In this document: in pieces, positions 20,001 to 28,086 of the stretch
How the letters are laid out: each line of letters begins with the position of its first letter
Position numbering within the stretch: the stretch's first letter is position 1
DNA from: Acanthaster planci
Lineage: Eukaryota; Echinodermata; Asteroidea; Valvatida; Acanthasteridae
Reading direction: 5' to 3'
Assembly (NCBI RefSeq): GCF_001949145.1
Contig: NW_019091495.1
Coordinates: 362,351 to 390,436 of the forward strand
DNA: 28,086 nucleotides
Made by a program: the position numbers and the translations under genes
The notes under the pieces: model-generated
The model's input: only the letters and a program-made list of their open reading frames with translations
The model's database searches: none
What the model was told of the DNA's origin: nothing

Positions 20001-23000
20001 TTAAAAACTTTCTATTCTAACAGGGGTAGACTAAAATTTCTGCACGGAAATGTGACCCTAGGTGTAGATTTTCATGGTAATAGCTGGTCTCTGAGATTAT
20101 CCAGTGCCACATACATGTTAGCAATGTGCGTTCAATCGCCTAAAATCCCTCATAAAAGCTTCCCAAGGTTTTCATGATCAAGGGAGTATTCGTTCTTGAA
20201 TGTCCACTGGAGAATTTCAGCTGGTTTGACTTTGTAGTATTTGAAGTTTTTCTGGTGTCGGGTATCAGAAGGGATTGTGTGAGTTAAGTTTGACATGATG
20301 ACAAATTCCTTCCATTTCCCAGGTATCCCCTACGATATCGGCATAGCACTGCTGAAGTGGGTATACACGGACAAGCTAGATATGAAACCTGAGGACAGCT
20401 ACGTGCTTGGACTCATGAAAGCTGCCAGCAAATTCAAGCTGGACGTTCTGCGAGACAGGTGAGTGCTGCAGTCACATCCTATGCTGCTACAGATTGGGGG
20501 AAGAAATACCCGTTTGTCGGTGAAAGTGACAAAGTGCTGGCACTGAATTACTCTTGAGTACCCTTGCCGCTGTGCCCTCATGATCAGTTGCATTTATCTT
20601 GCACTGAGATGCTAAAGGTTTCTTGATGTATAAACAGGAACTAGCTTTCACCGTGTGCTTCACTGGTGCCCATCAGTTCGCCACATCGCCTTCTGATTTT
20701 TTTTTCATGTAGACCATTTAGGCTTCTAAAACTGCGATGCCGCATCTTATCTTGTGGAGTTGTGTATGCTTGATGCGTCAACATCCATTGTCTAAAATAG
20801 TGTGAGGACAAGCTGATTAGTTCTCTAAGACAAGCTTAAATGAAAATAGTCATTCTGTGATGAACAGAGGAGAATCACCCTGTGTTTTCTGCTGTGCCCA
20901 CATGCCGTTTCAGCCCCAGTGTCCTTCATTAAAACCCTAAGTACCTCAAATCTATCACAGACCAACGGAGGGTTTTGCTTAGTTTCAGGTGGTTCCAAAC
21001 CATATATGAAGAACTTGCTGTTGAGCTTTGTTGGAGTAAGGAATCAAGGCCTAGGATAGTGGTGTTGGATTTTGTTTGAGTTGGGACACACAGCAGTTTC
21101 TTTCTGGATAGGGCTCTGCCGAATATCCTAAAACCGAATATTTTAGCGATTGTCGAATAGTAGTTTTCGAATTTGAATATTTGAATGCAAATTTCTTGAA
21201 AAGGAAGGGAAAATTTTCTTTTGTTTTCATTGAGAAAATTGCACTATAGAGGCTTGTTTCAAGCAGATTCCAATGAAAAGCATCAGAAATTGTACAACAA
21301 TTTAAAAAGTAACTTACTCATTAAACAATTTAAAAGGAATAGAAATTTTCAACAGGGCAAGAAGTCTTGTTCATCTCTTAAATCTTGCTAAATCATGGCT
21401 GGAGATATTCCTAGATGTGAGAAGCTAATATACTGATCATAATGTACAATTGTGTGTGTTATTGCAACTGATTTTGTATATGGTTTGTTCATCAACAATC
21501 TGCTGGTCATTACTACTGAATATTCAAATATTTGATCAAACCGAAGGTCAAATATTCAAATAGTGAATTATTTGAATTGACTCAGCCCTATCCGACTGGC
21601 CATGGGTACCTAGTTGCCAGTTAGACTGTTAGTCAGGTTTTTTATTTTGTCAACTGTTGGAGATTGACAGATTTTGTCCATTCATGTGCGGTAATTACGG
21701 CGACCGCCTTGTATCTGTTGAAGTTTACAGCAGCCAAAGGGGTTAAAGTTAACATTTACAAATGACTAGCCAAATCCTGCTTCTCTTAACACATTTCTTA
21801 AGCTTGCATTTCTACCTTATAAAACCTCACATCTGTGAGATGTGTGTAAGGACACAGTTTGTTTGAAACAATCATAGCGTTGCTTTCTTTGAAGATGTGA
21901 GAAAGCACTGATGTCATCAGTCAGTGTACGGAACTGCATTCGCTACTACCAAACAGCAGAGGAGATTGGTGCAACGTCGCTCAAAGCTCACTGCTCAGAA
22001 CTCATCTCTACTCACTGGGTGAGTCTCTAGCTGAGTTAGTCTACTCTGACCATCTCTAATCCTCCAAAGTTGAGCGTAATTCTTTCACGTAACTTTTTAG
22101 GATTAAGGACTGTAGGACCTAGACAGTGTGGGACTTTATATTACAAATTTGTTAAGCAAAAAAAAGTTTAATTGGATTACTACTTTCATGTATTTGAATG
22201 CCTTCAGTATGGCTCTCAAGAAAAACTGTGAAATCTTGAAAGTTAACTGGAGATTTATAATAAATATTCTTATGTTGAAATTCTGGACCACATACTCCAG
22301 GATAGATAAGTTTGTTTTTCTATCAATCTAAATCTGCTTATCTAAGTATTCTGACTTGTTTGCGTTACATTTTTTAGAATGACTTCACCAGTGATGACTT
22401 TGTCAACATGACAGCACCATTGCTATATAAGATGTTCAAAGCCAAGACTCCATTTCCCTTACATCATGCCATCCGCAATCGAAGGGAAGACATCATTTTC
22501 TTGTATCTCATGGAATTCGATGCTTTGGTAAGTTAGATTTTCTGGCTTATGGTTTCATATTTCTCGTACTTTTTATGTACATTTCAGTTCCTTGTCAAAC
22601 AGTAATGAAAAAGAGTGAACTGAAATCATTGTATTGTGCACAAAATATTTGTAATCACACACTTTGGAATATACGTTTAATGGAGATGAGCTTGAGAGAA
22701 AGGTGAGAAGCACGGTTTCCAAGCAATGTATGCAAGTTTTTTTAGAAGCTAATGTTTTCTTTTGTGTCTCGTCTTTGTAATAGTTCCTTTGCCGTCTTTT
22801 CTCCCCTGATGGATTGTTCTGCAATTTGACACTTCAAATATCGAATTTAAAGACAGAAACAAAACCAAAACCACACTCACATCTTAAATCGATTCATTTG
22901 TTTTGGCAAAGGAGAATCAATTTTGAAAATAATTTTTTTGATTTCCGTCAGCTTCCAGACAAATTGGATGAGATAGATGAGCGAGGTGACCTGCCACTTG

Positions 23001-26000
23001 ACTTAGCTCTGTCCACCCAGCAGGAAGGGATTGCCAATGAGCTTGTCAAGCACAAAGTGGACATTGACCGAGCCGATTCCATGGGCCGGAGCCTCTTACA
23101 TAAGGCAGTCAAAAGAGGTCAGTGAAACTATGGTCCACAACAGGACCTTGAGTCTAACACATTACAAACATGTGTTGTAATGCCAGAAACACTCTGTTAA
23201 GAGCTCGACATTATGACAGTTAGGTTTATGTTTTGTAGGGGCAAATTACACACATAAATGCATTATCTTCTTATTAAGAAATGGGTTGTACGTAATGTCT
23301 ATGCTGAGGTTTGTATACTTCCATTGTTGAGGACGATACGGCCCAACACAAGAAGCCAGTGCTTGGTTTTTCTGATGGTTGGAATGACAGACCATGTGCA
23401 CATGCATAAAATGACAGTGGAATTCTTGGTCAGTTTGTTCATGATGTGAAAGGACCTCCTCTGTTTTATGAACTCATAATGAAAAAAAAAAATAGCTCTG
23501 TGACCTTGCCTTATGGTTGCGTTTTCATTTAAGCTCGCATAAGTGCAGAGGTCTTATGATGCTAAATAATCCTTTGTGGTTGTCCTTGCTTGTTTGATAT
23601 GACATCTGCCCTAACAGCGTTCTGTGGTCTCTCCACAGGGGACAAGTTCTCGGCCTTCTTCCTCATTCAGGCTGGTGCCAAGGTCAACGCCGCCACCCTG
23701 CAGGACAAGGAAGCAGCTTTACACTTGGCTGCATCATACAGCCCCTTAGCCTCTCCGCCGGAGCTTGTGGCCGACATGTTGGAGGTGGCTACCAAGCTCT
23801 TACAGCATGGGGCCAACCCTGACCAGCAAGACTCCCGGGGAAAGTGAGATGAAGAGTTTCATGCTTAGCCTCTGTAAGGCCTTGACAACTCAATGTCAGC
23901 ATCCCATAGAATTAGTTTGTCCTGAAGTAGATGGCAGACTTTTTTATGTCAACACCTGTTAGTAGTATAAAAAATTAATTGTTAAGAATATAACATCTTC
24001 CAGTGACCTTGAACTTAATTTATCTTGTATGAATGCACAGTTAACCATAAAAGTCTTTCAGAGATGAGTCTCTGTAGTCTTTTAGACTTCGAGAACTGTT
24101 TTACCAGTAATTTAAATGTAGGAGAATGTGTGACATGTTTCCAACTAATGAAAATGCTGTGAGCTTTTAAAGTTTACATTCTTCATTTGAAGAAAATGTT
24201 AAATCCTTTCACCTCTTCTTTGCAGTTCTTCACTCCATCGAGCTGTGGCCAGTCGCAACCAAGAAATATTTGACCTTCTGCTATCCCAGAAATCGTAAGT
24301 TTTGCCATGCTTTCTTCTGACCGCTGACATAAGCCAGCATAATACAAATATATATAAATAACTTATAAATACATCATGAATACTCATATCATGAATATTC
24401 ATACATGTAATCAAGACCTATTAAAGCTGACGGACCACTGGGAAGGTGGAATTGAATCTCAAAAGCTTTTCAGTTGTTACTGTCTCAGGCTGTGTCCGAA
24501 TAAGCCTTTTGCTTAAATTTGAATAGAGTCTGATACACTGAGTTACCTAATTGCACACAAACATAACAATTTGAATTCCCCAGACTAAAGACACTCTTGC
24601 TATACGTCGTGATTCGGGGAAAGCTTTTGCATAGCGACCACCATCTCTGGAATGGACTGGTTTCTCTGTGCCCTTCTTATCCATTGAGAACAGTGTATTG
24701 GTGCAAGGCGTCTCATGTGTAACTTAGAAAAAGCTTGCCCCAAATCACGAGGTATAGCAACAGTGTCTTTAGTATGGAGACTTCAAATTGTTGTGTGAAT
24801 GTGAATTTCAAGAACTCAGTATACCACATTTTATTCAAATTTAACTTGCAAAAGGCTTATTACTTAGCTGTGGCAACTATGGGAAGTTGATGAAGCCATT
24901 AGGCAAGTGGCTTCCATAGGCATGTGTGTAATATCCAGCCTCAGTCAAGTGATTCAGCACAGCCTTATACACTTGTGAAGTCTGGTGTCCTGTGTCTCTC
25001 ACTGTTTCTCTTATGTTGCTCTCTTAGTCTGAACCTTGACCTTCAGAACACTGATGGTGACAGTAGTCTTTGGCTTGCCTTGGACCCAGCACTGAGCTGC
25101 AAGGGTTATGGAGAGGAGAGCTTTGCTGCCAAGCTCATAAGGAGGGGTTGCAGCGGTGACTCGGTCAACTTACATACAGGTTAACAACAATGACTTCTTT
25201 ATCCTATGATTGGTGATCATTATATAGAGGAAGATATGGAAGACTGTCCAACTGAACAATTCTTGTCAGATTTTCAAGAATGTTTCTTTTGCTTTTGCTA
25301 TAGGGAACAGCTTACTCCACCGTGCTTGTAGGATGGGTCTCCCCAACGAAGACGCTGCTTTGTTTCTTGCCACCAGCGGAGCCTCTACTAATCTTGCCAA
25401 TTTCAAGGTACACCAATTCACAGTCATTGGAGTAACATTTCTGTTGTTTAATTAATTCAGAAGAAATAGAGATTATAATTTTTTCACGTTGTGTCATTTT
25501 TCATGGGTTGGGTTGCAGTAAAGTCTCATAATTATCCTTCCTTGTTATTTGAATTCTATTTGTGGGAAACACTTGTTCCTGATGAGACTCTCCTGTACAT
25601 GGACTATCCAGAAAAGTTTCAGAAATTTGTAGAGTGGAAGTGTTTTAACTATACACTGGCGTGCAAATGAATTTTGGAAGGTTGAAGGAGTGTCCATTCC
25701 CTGCTTGTCATATTTAACAAAGGGCCGTTGGACTCTTGGACTCGTTCACACCATTATGATGTAGGATACCCTACTGATTCATTCAAATAATGGCCTGGTT
25801 TCAGTTCACAATGGCAGAATATAAGCTGACAACTTTCTTCTCGTCTCCAAAAGAGTGAATTATGTGTCCCTCAATTTCTCTTTGCCCAGAATGATTGTTT
25901 TGATATCACGAGTTTGTTTATGTTTTAGGGGTCACGAAAACATGTCCCAGGTAATTCTTGCCAGTGCAGCCTCTTTTTCAGTCTAGCTTTACAAAGTGCC

Positions 26001-28086
26001 CATAGCAGTAACCCAAAAGACTGTGCATTTTCAGGCCTGAGAAGAGGTTGCAGTGGCTCGGAACAGACCTTGTTATTCAGGTTGGAGAAGGGCACAATTT
26101 GTCACTGTAGAAGTTTTATCTTTTCAGGGGGAAACGCCGCTACACAGCGCTGCCATGAATGGCCTGGCTAGACTTGTAGCCTTGCTGCTTCAAAAGGGAG
26201 CTAATCCCAATGCCCAGACCAAAGAAGATGTCTTGGGCAAGATGGAACAACTAACCACGGAGGACGATGGCTCCTCCAACCTACTCCAGGCTTCCAAGCA
26301 GACGCCGCTGCATATGGCCATCACCAACCAACACTCGGAGGTCGTCAGCGTTTTCCTGGAGCACAGGAGTAAGTTGTCCAAAAAGGTTCCTTGCTTGCGT
26401 GTGATTTCTACTGATTGTCTTTGTGATAGCTACATGTGGGTCGAGGTTACAATGGCTAATCACTGATGTAACCCTAACCCTCTGGGGTATTTTGGCCACA
26501 CACCCTGCCAGATACATCATTTTGCTTCATCTGTCGAAGTGAAATTGTCTGCAGATGGCAACAAAATCCAACAGGTCCTCTCACCCCAAGGTCAGATGGC
26601 TTCAAAGTTTGTAGTTGCCAACTTACCAGTCAACACAAGATCCCCAAATGGCATTGCTCAATGGGACCAGCTCCCTCTATCTCAAGGTGGACAGTTGATT
26701 GCCCAGTGCAGTTCGGTCCATCAGACTTTGACACCTGCTAAACTTTGGTAGTGTTACAACTAAACCACTTTACAGTGACAGAGTAACCAGAACAATCAAC
26801 AGCATGCGAGGATGGACCGCAATTGAAAAAGGCAATGCAACATGTTACACATTGGGTGTCAGATTCTCAGTAGTCGGGAACAGTTGTGTTAATTATTCAT
26901 CTGCCACTCACTGGTTCGTTGTTCTTTGCTTTCCTTTCCTAGCCAACGCCATGCAGAGCCAAGATGGTATCCTCATCATTCCCGACTTCAACCTGAAGGA
27001 CAGCAACGACCAGACGGTGCTGGGCCTGGCGCTGTGGACGGGCCTGCACAACTTTGCCGCCCAGCTACTGCACGGCGGGGCTAACATCAACTGCATGACG
27101 CTAGACGGCCTGACCCTGCTTCACATGGCCATCTCCAAGCAGGACGCACAGAGCGCGCTGTTCCTGCTGGAGCACCAAGCCGACATCAATATCAGGTGAG
27201 ACAGATGTGAGGGAAAGAGGGTGTCCCATTGGGGTTCATGTGTCACATGGGCACACTTGTTCAGGGTAAACACATTTCTTATTGAAATCTGAAAGCGTGC
27301 AACCTCGTTGGGTCTTGCAGGTTGAAATAGTATCTGCCCAGGGAAGCCAGTAACAAGCCACTGCTGTAATGTTTCCAAAGCTTGCCCTCCTTCCTTTCTA
27401 ATTTGACCGGTTCACTGGACCACAAGGCCATTTTAAGTACTGGCCAAAGAAGTGTGCACCTAAAAAATCTGACCGATCTGACCATACATCGTATGGCCGG
27501 AGGAAATCAAACATGTTTGATTTTAGTTGGCATCCGATTTCACCAGATCCAGTGTCTCTGGAAAGTTGTGTGGGCAATATGGTGATTCCACTAAATGGAA
27601 TATATATCAACCAATAAGATTATGAACAAAGTCACATGAGTCACAGTGGAAGCTTCCAAGAAATAAGATGGCCATCATGTGACTGGTTAGCACCTGACTG
27701 ATTATCAAGTGGCCCTAACACAACAGAACCAGACTTGTGTGCAGTCAGTAGTGACAAAAACTATACCAATGATGTAATGGTCTGGTGAACTGGTCAAACC
27801 AGTAGGGAATACTGCAGGACATCCACAGGAAGTTCAGTAGATCACAGCCAGTATTGGAGTCACGTCCGTCACAAATTCCTTTCACAAATCCCTCCACAAG
27901 TCCAGTCACAAGTCCCTTCACAAGACCAGTCATAAATAGCAGGGTGAACAATGACAAAAGAATGACTTGGGATGGACTTGCAGAGACTTGGGATGGACTT
28001 GCAGAGACTTGGGATGGACTTGCAGAGACTTGGGATGGACTTGCAGAGACTTGGGATGGACTTACAGAGACTTGGGATGGACTTGC
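16955..28086 (+). CDS. ANKFY1: Ankyrin repeat and FYVE domain protein 1 (Rabankyrin-5), N-terminal half, spliced, runs off the right edge
   Basis: ANKFY1 is a Rab5 effector on early endosomes, involved in macropinocytosis and endosomal trafficking. CDS join(17018 [or 17009, 16955]..17027, 17938..18142, 19001..19119, 20323..20458, 21895..22018, 22378..22527, 22952..23117, 23639..23843, 24226..24294, 25028..25179, 25304..25407, 26128..26368, 26943..27195, ...). Every junction keeps phase and gives 644 complete residues when counted from 17018. Layout by residue: coiled coil about 3-32 (VEKLQRHLDLLRQEYVKLQN); BTB domain about 50-160 (YSDLVVYLDG, KAHRFVLAARSSQW, ALLKWVYTDKLDM); BACK-like helical segment about 160-235; ankyrin repeats from about 240 (LPLDLALS, SLLHKAVKRG, GETPLHSAAMNG, LHMAISKQD). 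LRQEYVKLQ, CIRYYQTAEE and LKDSNDQTVLGLALW match the vertebrate protein closely. The usual length is about 1,170 residues; the other ankyrin repeats and the FYVE zinc finger are beyond 28086. Confidence 0.95.
17938..18142 (+). CDS. ANKFY1: ANKFY1 exon 2: coiled coil and start of BTB region
   Basis: Phase 1 in, phase 2 out, 205 bp. The acceptor is CTTCTTACACAG and the donor TACAG|GTATCT. It encodes a heptad-patterned coiled coil (LQRHLDLLRQEYVKLQNRL), a Gly/Ala-rich linker and NFVSRLLCTIADLFDKELY, the helix that leads into the BTB fold. Confidence 0.95.
19001..19119 (+). CDS. ANKFY1: ANKFY1 exon 3: BTB core
   Basis: Phase 2 in, phase 1 out, 119 bp. The acceptor is ATTCCTGCAG and the donor ACAG|GTCAGT. 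It encodes SDLVVYLDGKEVKAHRFVLA then ARSSQW. The pattern D-[LV]-x-[VF]-x-[VL]-x-G-x-x-[VI]-x-A-H-[KR]-x-[VI]-L-A-A-R-S is the BTB/POZ signature. Confidence 0.95.
19299..19359. repeat. Imperfect inverted repeat with telomere-like CCCTAA core
   Basis: Arms of about 24 bp (about 19300-19323 and 19335-19359) pair with about two mismatches around an 11-base loop. The left arm begins GTTAACCCTAACCCTCCTCA. It lies in the ANKFY1 intron after exon 3. Confidence 0.7.
20323..20458 (+). CDS. ANKFY1: ANKFY1 exon 4: second half of BTB
   Basis: Phase 1 in, phase 2 out, 136 bp. The acceptor is CCATTTCCCAG and the donor GACAG|GTGAGT. It encodes IALLKWVYTDKLDM and LGLMKAASKFKLDVLRDR, matching the BTB segment L-x-W-[IV]-Y-T-D ... 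L-x-x-A-x-[KR]-F-x-L-x-x-L-R-x-[RK]-C. Confidence 0.95.
21106..21593. mobile_element. MITE-like non-autonomous element, hAT type suspected
   Basis: This is about 490 bp in the ANKFY1 intron before exon 5. It begins GGATAGGGCTCTGCCGAATA and ends in the reverse complement GGATAGGGCTGAG. The ends are followed inward by runs of GAATATT/TTGAATA, as in many animal hAT-type MITEs. The interior is AT-rich with no open frame. No clear 8-bp target duplication was seen, so the copy may be old. Confidence 0.6.
21895..22018 (+). CDS. ANKFY1: ANKFY1 exon 5: post-BTB helical segment
   Basis: Phase 2 in, phase 0 out, 124 bp. The acceptor is CTTTGAAG and the donor CACTGG|GTGAGT. It encodes CEKALMSSVSVRNCIRYYQT then AEEIGATSLKAHCSELISTH. 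N-C-I-R-[FY]-Y-Q-T-A-E-E is a highly conserved ANKFY1 stretch. Confidence 0.95.
22378..22527 (+). CDS. ANKFY1: ANKFY1 exon 6: end of the BTB-linked region, first ankyrin-like helix
   Basis: Phase 0 in and out, 150 bp. The acceptor is ACATTTTTTAG and the donor TTTG|GTAAGT. It encodes NDFTSDDFVNMTAPLLYKMF and PFPLHHAIRNRREDIIFLYL, corresponding to the vertebrate D-F-S-S ... L-L-Y-K-M ... P-L-H-x-A-I segment. Confidence 0.93.
22952..23117 (+). CDS. ANKFY1: ANKFY1 exon 7: ankyrin repeats
   Basis: Phase 0 in, phase 1 out, 166 bp. The acceptor is ATTTCCGTCAG and the donor AGAG|GTCAGT. It encodes DERGDLPLDLALSTQQEGIA and SMGRSLLHKAVKRG, two ankyrin units with the G-x-[ST]-x-L-H helix cap. Confidence 0.94.
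23639..23843 (+). CDS. ANKFY1: ANKFY1 exon 8: ankyrin repeats
   Basis: Phase 1 in, phase 2 out, 205 bp. The acceptor is CTCTCCACAG and the donor GGAAA|GTGAGA. It encodes FFLIQAGAKVNAATLQDKEA, ALHLAA and LLQHGANPDQQDSRG, typical ankyrin loops with the G-A-x-[VP]-N motif. Confidence 0.94.
24226..24294 (+). CDS. ANKFY1: ANKFY1 exon 9: ankyrin repeat helix pair
   Basis: Phase 2 in, phase 2 out, 69 bp. The acceptor is CTTCTTTGCAG and the donor AAATC|GTAAGT. It encodes SSLHRAVASRNQEIFDLLLS, one ankyrin helix pair. It is short but has excellent splice sites and correct phases. Confidence 0.93.
24488..24871. mobile_element. Fold-back element with about 140-bp imperfect inverted arms
   Basis: Arm 1 is about 24488-24628, arm 2 about 24728-24871, with a loop of about 99 bp. 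Reversed arm 1 aligns with arm 2 along its length, including the AAGGCTTATT outer end, the CTCAGT and ATTCAAATTTAA middle, and TATAGCAA and GTGTCTTTAGT inner parts. Small indels separate the blocks. It lies in the ANKFY1 intron between exons 9 and 10. A related solo arm is at 11851-11967. Confidence 0.75.
24915..24963. repeat. Dispersed repeat related to the 1.8-kb fold-back arm
   Basis: This resembles 1850-1899 in the same orientation: CATAG at the start, GTAA and TCCA blocks, then CCTCAGTCAAGTGATTCAG against CCTCAGCCAAGTAATTCAG, ending in AGCC. It lies 44 bp right of the 24.5-24.9-kb fold-back element and may be part of the same composite insertion. Confidence 0.6.
25028..25179 (+). CDS. 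ANKFY1: ANKFY1 exon 10: ankyrin repeats
   Basis: Phase 2 in, phase 1 out, 152 bp. The acceptor is TTGCTCTCTTAG and the donor ACAG|GTTAAC (weak beyond GT). It encodes LNLDLQNTDGDSSLWLALD and GEESFAAKLIRRG. The loop between them is shorter than I recall for the human protein. F-A-A-[KR]-L-I-x-R-G matches the family. Confidence 0.92.
25304..25407 (+). CDS. ANKFY1: ANKFY1 exon 11: ankyrin repeat
   Basis: Phase 1 in, phase 0 out, 104 bp. The acceptor is TTTTGCTATAG and the donor TTCAAG|GTACAC. It encodes GNSLLHRACRMGLPNEDAAL then FLATSGASTNLANFK. A-A-L-F-L-A-T-x-G-A matches the vertebrate sequence. Confidence 0.93.
26128..26368 (+). CDS. ANKFY1: ANKFY1 exon 12: ankyrin repeats
   Basis: Phase 0 in, phase 1 out, 241 bp. 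The acceptor is ATCTTTTCAG and the donor AGGA|GTAAGT. It encodes GETPLHSAAMNGLARLVALL, QKGANPNAQT, an acidic insert with EDDGSS, and QTPLHMAITNQHSEVVSVFL. Codons are more GC-rich than the surrounding intron. Confidence 0.95.
26943..27195 (+). CDS. ANKFY1: ANKFY1 exon 13: ankyrin repeats (last exon in the window)
   Basis: Phase 1 in, phase 2 out, 253 bp. The acceptor is CTTTCCTAG and the donor ATCAG|GTGAGA. It encodes ILIIPDFNLKDSNDQTVLGL, ALWTGLHNFAAQLLHGGANI and TLLHMAISKQDAQSALFLLE, then HQADIN. This is the most conserved part of the gene in the window. Confidence 0.96.
27200..27867 (+). other. ANKFY1 intron 13, 5' part
   Basis: No further exon was seen. The next ankyrin exon should begin in phase 2 and lies beyond the window or past the minisatellites. 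Confidence 0.6.
27868..27937. repeat. Degenerate tandem repeat, period about 12 bp
   Basis: About six diverged copies of a TCACAAGTCCCT-like unit run from 27868 to 27937, in the ANKFY1 intron. On the minus strand the array gives a four-residue periodic reading (LVKG/LVTG/LVEG) that has no coding support. Confidence 0.7.
27964..28086. repeat. 21-bp minisatellite, about 5.9 copies, cut by the window end
   Basis: The unit starts GACTTGGGATGGACTTGCAG and is 21 bp long. Copies are almost identical, with one C/T-type change in the fifth copy (CTTACAG for CTTGCAG). Each unit is itself two related halves (GACTTGGGATG and GACTTGCAGA), which suggests it arose from a 10-11-bp unit. The true length is unknown because the array meets the right edge. 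Confidence 0.95.

Noticed and set aside
26539-26751. 70-codon plus-strand frame between ANKFY1 exons 12 and 13
   Set aside because: The exon 12 to 13 junction is direct by phase and homology. The frame starts at GTG and has no splice sites fitting an inserted exon.
1-28086. Search for tRNA genes, rRNA, CRISPR arrays, viral genes or autonomous transposase genes
   Set aside because: No tRNA B-box with a foldable context, no rRNA-like stretch, no spacer-repeat array, and no reverse transcriptase, integrase or transposase motifs were recognised by eye.

Overview
This is a piece of an animal nuclear genome. It has low to moderate GC, long introns with GT-AG boundaries, and single-domain exons spread over kilobases. 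Nothing in it is prokaryotic: there are no operons, Shine-Dalgarno sites or CRISPR arrays. Protein similarity recalled from memory identifies three conserved metazoan genes. The TACATGTA- and AGGCCTA-rich intergenic sequence, intron sizes of 0.3-4 kb and many small fold-back repeats suggest a marine invertebrate (deuterostome or lophotrochozoan). The species cannot be fixed from this window.

Layout. (1) Positions 1-925, + strand: the last two coding exons of flotillin-2 (474-617 and 896-925); the rest of that gene lies upstream. (2) Positions 926-8002: about 7 kb with no recognisable exon. It holds the flotillin-2 3' UTR, a fold-back repeat near 1.8 kb, a 21-bp x 3 and a 60-bp x 4 minisatellite at 6.0-6.3 kb, and the presumed 3' UTR of the next gene. 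(3) Positions 8003-16877, - strand: NFATC2IP/NIP45 (Rad60/Esc2 family), assembled here into seven phase-consistent exons plus a probable five-codon first exon, giving about 345 residues with two SUMO-like domains. (4) Positions 16878-17008: a very short shared region between two divergent genes, with a YY1-type motif on the NFATC2IP start and a GTCACGTG E-box. (5) From 16955/17018 to the right edge, + strand: ANKFY1 (Rabankyrin-5), thirteen exons whose phases all agree. They encode the coiled coil, the BTB domain and roughly the first half of the ankyrin repeats (about 644 residues, close to 55% of the usual 1,170). The remaining ankyrin repeats and the C-terminal FYVE finger are beyond the window.

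The three genes are not one pathway. Flotillin-2 scaffolds membrane microdomains, NFATC2IP is a nuclear SUMO-pathway protein, and ANKFY1 is a Rab5 effector on early endosomes. What links them is arrangement: FLOT2 and NFATC2IP converge tail to tail, and NFATC2IP and ANKFY1 diverge head to head. The accessory content is small: MITE-like and fold-back elements in introns, several minisatellites, a perfect 49-bp palindrome and a G-quadruplex-type tract. I found no convincing new biological system. The most useful second looks are the shared promoter, the palindrome, the related fold-back repeats and a few unexplained exon-like ORFs in NFATC2IP intron 1.
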